From positions 1 through 8,734 of the forward strand of contig SFFH01000066.1 in the NCBI GenBank assembly GCA_004557905.1: a stretch of DNA of 8,734 bases. The letters run 5' to 3'. Of this stretch, positions 5,785-8,734 are shown in pieces (the stretch's first letter is position 1; the number at the start of each line of letters is the position of its first letter). Source of the DNA: Clostridiales bacterium. Lineage in GTDB: Bacteria; Bacillota; Clostridia; Christensenellales; Aristaeellaceae. A model generated the notes under the pieces. It had not been told where the DNA came from, did no database searches, and was given only the letters and a program-made list of their open reading frames with translations. Position numbers and translations under genes: made by a program.

Positions 5785-6573
5785 TTATTTTCTGCCGGCC
5801 CTGATCCGCCTGAGCTCCTGACGCAGCGCTTCCTCGCGGCTGTTGACCTCCTGACGCAGCTCCAGCGCTCTTTGTTTGGCCTCCGCCTTCAGGCGCAGGC
5901 GCTCCGCCTTCATGTCCGCCAGCAGCTGGTTGCTGTACAGCCGGGCATACGGGAACGCGCGCAGCGTGCGGCGTACCAGCCTGCCCTGCTCGATCAGCTT
6001 TTCGCGCACGGCCTGGGTGATGGCCTCCGTGTTGTCGGCGTGGCTCAGGTTGGCGACGGCGCGGATCTTGCCCAGGACGCTCGTGGAGATGACCAGATCG
6101 ACCAGCAGCATGCAGCACAGCACGGCGCACAGCGCGCTGCGCACCTGCGCGGGCATGGCGATGAACACGCCGTAAAAGAACGGCTTGACCCAGTAGACGA
6201 GCATCAGGCCCAACAGGCCGAACGGAATGAGCGTGCCGGCACAGACGCGGCCGTTGAGGTTGAACGGCTTCTGGCTGTAATCCCACCAGCGCGCATGGAA
6301 CAGCTTTTCCATGGCATAGCTGGTGATGTACTCCAGCGTGCCGCAGACGATCAGCGCCAGCGCAAAGACCGCCAGAGGATCGCCCGAAAACCGCGAGAGC
6401 AGACGGCAGATGAGCACCGCACCGAAGCCGTAGATCGGGCAGTACGGGCCGAGCAGAAAGCCGCGGTTGATGAAGCGGCGCAGCTGCACCAGCTGGCAGA
6501 TGACCTCCATGACCCAGCCCAGACATGCACAGGCAAAAAACAGCAGAATGGTACTTTCAATCTCGACGCGCAT
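5785..6573 (-). CDS. CmpB-family membrane protein (putative ABC transporter permease)
   Basis: This 262-residue membrane protein matches the Firmicute family usually labelled putative ABC transporter permease (ABC_trans_CmpB). The N-terminal half has about five hydrophobic segments and the family hallmarks: GWVMEVICQ (19-27), RGFLLGPYCPIYGFGA (37-52), EYITSYAMEKLFHARWWDYS (81-100) and FNLNGRVCAGTLIPFG (104-119). Residues 180-262 are a charged, probably helical or coiled-coil cytosolic tail ending RRIRAGRK. No ATPase partner is nearby, so transport is unproven. The start at 6573 is chosen because AAGGA lies 8 nt upstream and the homology begins there. The frame stays open 111 codons further upstream, but that stretch covers the promoter and looks non-coding. 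Confidence 0.85.
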   Translation of the reverse strand: MRVEIESTILLFFACACLGWVMEVICQLVQLRRFINRGFLLGPYCPIYGFGAVLICRLLSRFSGDPLAVFALALIVCGTLEYITSYAMEKLFHARWWDYSQKPFNLNGRVCAGTLIPFGLLGLMLVYWVKPFFYGVFIAMPAQVRSALCAVLCCMLLVDLVISTSVLGKIRAVANLSHADNTEAITQAVREKLIEQGRLVRRTLRAFPYARLYSNQLLADMKAERLRLKAEAKQRALELRQEVNSREEALRQELRRIRAGRK

Positions 6574-6627
6574 CGTGTTCTTCCTTTCCGTCCGGCGGAT
6601 TTGAAATGACCTGCTTCCTTTCGTGTC

Positions 6628-6656
6628 ATGATAAGGCAAAACGCGCCAAATTGCAA
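6628..6656 (-). promoter_or_regulatory. promoter of the CmpB-like gene
   Basis: On the minus strand the -35 is TTGCAA (6656-6651) and the -10 is TATCAT (6633-6628), 17 bases apart. The start would be near 6621, leaving a leader of about 48 nt. This also supports the start codon at 6573. Confidence 0.65.
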
Positions 6657-6773
6657 CAGACAGATTCCGCATGGTGTCTGCCATGTGCGCGGGGTCAGTG
6701 CGCCTGTGCCCGACGCGCCTGCAAAGACGCGAAAACTTTTGCCAATTGACCGGCTCCTTTTTGTTCAGAATCG
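6657..6773. other. divergent intergenic core, no gene seen
   Basis: This is the middle of the 401-base gap between the CmpB-like gene and glgA, lying between the two divergent promoters. No small ORF with a ribosome binding site was recognised. One weak hairpin (CAGAC near 6656 with GTCTG near 6675) is present. Regulator sites could lie here, but none was identified. Confidence 0.4.
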
Positions 6774-6802
6774 TTGACTTTTTGATCGAATCCCCATAAA
6801 AT
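6774..6802 (+). promoter_or_regulatory. promoter of glgA
   Basis: The -35 is TTGACT (6774-6779) and the -10 is TAAAAT (6797-6802), with a 17-base spacer. The start is predicted near 6809, just before the first leader hairpin, and gives a leader of about 165 nt. Confidence 0.7.
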
Positions 6803-6810
6803 ATTGACAG

Positions 6811-6881
6811 GAACTTCTGCACAGGAAGTTCTCTTTGGCATACCTGATCTCCTGTGCAGACGCCGTGCGTGCATGCCTGAT
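6811..6881 (+). promoter_or_regulatory. glgA leader with mutually exclusive hairpins
   Basis: Hairpin A pairs GAACTTC (6811-6817) with GAAGTTC (6825-6831) around the loop TGCACAG. Hairpin B pairs 6816-6826 with 6850-6860 over 11 perfect base pairs and uses the loop and part of the stem of A, so both cannot form together. The right arm of B overlaps TCTCCT (6848-6853), which is complementary to AGGAGA at the glgA ribosome binding site (6962-6967). A near-exact direct repeat, GCATACCTGAT (6838-6848) and GCATGCCTGAT (6871-6881), also lies here. This could be a translational switch. No known riboswitch class was recognised, and the 6-nt pairing may be chance. Confidence 0.45.
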
Positions 6882-6974
6882 GAAGGCGATGACTCCGTCC
6901 ACGCAAAACAGATGACCGGTAAACAGGTTCAGTTTGGCTTTGAGCATATCCCCACCACGAAAGGAGACCTTCCC

Positions 6975-8734
6975 ATGAACATTCTGTTTGTCACCAGCGA
7001 ATGTGCGCCTTTCAGCAAATCCGGCGGCCTTGCGGACGTGGCGTTCTCCCTGCCGCCGGCCCTCAAGCAAGCCGGCGACAACATCGAGATCATCGTGCCG
7101 TACTACAAGATGACCCGGGACCGCTTTGAGGACGAGATCAAGTTCGTCAAGACATGCGTCTGCCAGCTGGGCGACCGACGGATCGAGTACGGCCTTTGCC
7201 GCGGGGAGCTCAGCGGCGTGACCGTCTGGTTCATCGAGCATGAGCATTTCTTCCACCGTCCGCGCCTGTACGGCTACGGCGACGATTCGCTGCGCTTTGC
7301 ATTCTTCTCCCGCGCGGTGGTCGATCTGATCGGCCAGCTGACCTTCATTCCGGACATTCTGCACTGCAACGACTGGGAGACGGCGCTGTCCATCATCTAC
7401 CTCAAGAACGACGCCGTGCTGCGCGACGAGCTCAAGCCGATCAAGAGCGTCTATACCATCCACAACATCGCCTACCAGGGCCAGTTCGGCAGCAGCGAGC
7501 TGACCGGCACCTTCGGCCTGCCGTGGGGCTGGTACGACGGCGGTCTGGGCTATGAGTATCAGGGCCGAAAGGACATCAACCTGATGAAGGGCGCCATGCT
7601 CATGGCGGACGCGGTCTCCACCGTTTCCCCGACCTACGCGCGCGAATTGCACCATCCCACCTACGGCATGGGTCTGCAGGGCGTGGTGGACATGGTCAAT
7701 CACAAGCTCTACGGCATCCTCAACGGCATCGACGTGGTGCACTACGATCCCTCCATCGATCCGCTGATCCCCTACAAGTTCTCTTCCCGCGACCGCTCCG
7801 GCAAGGCGCTGTGCAAGCGCGAGATCCAGCGTATGTTCGGCCTGTCCGAGGAGCCGGAATGGCCGCTGCTGGCGAGCGTCGCGCGTCTGGTGGAGCAGAA
7901 GGGCATCGAGCTCATCAAGCAGATTCTGCCCAAGCTGATGGAGATGGGCGTGCAGCTCATCGTCTTTGGCCAGGGCGAGCAGAAGTACATCGACTATTTC
8001 AACTGGGCGAAGCAGAACTGGCCGGGCCAGCTCGGCTTCTCCAGCGATTACAACGAGCCGATGGCCAGCAAGATCTTCGCCGGCGCGGACATGTACCTCA
8101 TGCCCTCCCGCTTTGAGCCGTGCGGCCTGTCCCAGATGATGGCCATGCGCTACGGCACCGTGCCGATCGTCCACGAGACCGGCGGCCTGAAGGACTCCGT
8201 GCGCGCCTACAAGGACTTTGACGGCATCGGCGACGGCTTCGCCTTCGCGGATTACACCGCCAAGGACCTCCTCCTCGCCATCCAGGAGGCGGTCAAGCTC
8301 TACTTCAGCAACGAGGAGATGTTTGACAAGCTGCGCAAGCGCTGCATGGAAAAGGACTTCTCCTGGGACAAGAGCGCCCAGCAGTATCAGTCCATGTATA
8401 CCGACATCTGCGGCAGCACCGGCGCGGGCGAGTACATCTCCTTCCAGGATGCGTTCGATCAGCTCAAGCACTGCTACGAGGAGAACGACCGCATCAACCG
8501 CTACAGGCATCCCGACATTATGCGTAAGGGCTATCATCGCGTGATCCAGATCGAGATCGTGGGCCGCGGTGCCGGCTTCTTCTACGTCGAATTTGTCGAC
8601 GGCGAGCTGAAGGTCTGCCCCGAGCCGCGTCCGGACGCCGAGGCGTTCATCGAGTGCAGCTTTGACAACCTGCTGGCCATGGCCCGCGGCTTTGTGACCA
8701 CGGACAAGCTCTTCCTCACCGGTCAGCTGCGCCT
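6975..8734 (+). CDS. glgA: glycogen synthase with C-terminal SCP2-like domain, partial at right edge
   Basis: The cytosolic ADP-glucose-dependent glycogen synthase (GT5) adds alpha-1,4-glucose units to a growing glucan. 586 residues are visible and the gene runs off the window. The start at 6975 has AAGGAG 8 nt upstream. The GT5 catalytic region spans about 1-478, the length of a whole usual GlgA: KSGGLADV (15-22, K15 for ADP-glucose), HCNDWETA (130-137), IHNIAYQG (162-169), NGID (250-253), ARLVEQKG (303-310) and SRFEPCGLSQ (378-387, with E381 as the catalytic-type glutamate). All key motifs are intact. From about 488 an extra region follows, with GFFYVEFVDGELKV, AFIECSFDNLLAMARG and LFLTGQLR, the pattern of an SCP2 (sterol carrier protein 2) fold. 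The extra domain is unusual for GlgA; its role is unknown. Confidence 0.93.
   Translation, partial: MNILFVTSECAPFSKSGGLADVAFSLPPALKQAGDNIEIIVPYYKMTRDRFEDEIKFVKTCVCQLGDRRIEYGLCRGELSGVTVWFIEHEHFFHRPRLYGYGDDSLRFAFFSRAVVDLIGQLTFIPDILHCNDWETALSIIYLKNDAVLRDELKPIKSVYTIHNIAYQGQFGSSELTGTFGLPWGWYDGGLGYEYQGRKDINLMKGAMLMADAVSTVSPTYARELHHPTYGMGLQGVVDMVNHKLYGILNGIDVVHYDPSIDPLIPYKFSSRDRSGKALCKREIQRMFGLSEEPEWPLLASVARLVEQKGIELIKQILPKLMEMGVQLIVFGQGEQKYIDYFNWAKQNWPGQLGFSSDYNEPMASKIFAGADMYLMPSRFEPCGLSQMMAMRYGTVPIVHETGGLKDSVRAYKDFDGIGDGFAFADYTAKDLLLAIQEAVKLYFSNEEMFDKLRKRCMEKDFSWDKSAQQYQSMYTDICGSTGAGEYISFQDAFDQLKHCYEENDRINRYRHPDIMRKGYHRVIQIEIVGRGAGFFYVEFVDGELKVCPEPRPDAEAFIECSFDNLLAMARGFVTTDKLFLTGQLR

Noticed and set aside
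6574..6906. N-terminal extension of the CmpB-like protein by 111 codons
   Set aside because: The stretch contains the gene's own promoter, lacks family similarity, and a good ribosome site precedes the ATG at 6573.
6765..8537. 590-codon open frame on the minus strand opposite glgA
   Set aside because: It is a shadow of the glgA reading frame in GC-rich DNA. The protein is low-complexity and rich in V, A, H and L, has no recognisable domain, and the plus-strand protein is unmistakable.
1..8734. CRISPR array, tRNA, rRNA, prophage or complete insertion sequence
   Set aside because: No regularly spaced direct repeats, tRNA-like cloverleaf, rRNA sequence, phage gene or transposase was recognised in the window.

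Overview
The window looks like a chromosomal segment of a GC-rich Firmicute, most likely a gut-type Clostridia. The reasons are Firmicute-style Shine-Dalgarno sequences (AGGAGG, AAGGAG, GGGAGG), TTGACA/TATAAT promoters with 17-base spacers, a two-subunit iron-sulfur L-serine dehydratase, a CmpB-type small membrane protein and an ERI-1/KapD-like exonuclease. The species cannot be named from this sequence. Gene order is compact, with convergent pairs sharing bidirectional terminators.

Positions 1-500 hold no large gene but are dense with signals. A structured palindrome lies at the left edge. Next comes what looks like an uncharacterised type I toxin-antitoxin module: a consensus-like promoter, a hairpin that buries the ribosome binding site, and a 29-residue hydrophobic peptide with a basic tail (230-319). 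A bidirectional terminator follows, and an opposing consensus promoter (TTGACA-17-TACAAT on the minus strand) drives a short antisense RNA of about 90 nt. Long inverted repeats link the toxin leader to its 3' untranslated region.

Positions 501-2844, minus strand, form one operon: promoter, sdaAB, sdaAA (L-serine to pyruvate plus ammonia), then a YcdX-like PHP-domain phosphatase. No terminator is visible directly after it, so the first one it meets is that of the antisense RNA.

Positions 2920-3930 (+) encode a DEDDh exonuclease with an added zinc-ribbon-like C-terminal region. It converges on a small XRE regulator (3999-4289, -) across a shared terminator. Positions 4581-5705 (+) encode an acyltransferase-3-like membrane protein, which converges on a CmpB-family membrane protein (5785-6573, -) across another shared terminator.

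Positions 6574-6974 are a divergent control region with one good promoter in each direction. Rightward it gives glgA (6975 to the window edge) a leader of about 165 nt with two mutually exclusive hairpins. The glycogen synthase has a complete GT5 domain followed by what reads as an SCP2-like (sterol carrier protein) domain, an unusual fusion. It is cut by the right edge.

The most interesting items are the toxin-antisense module, the GlgA-SCP2 fusion and the glgA leader.
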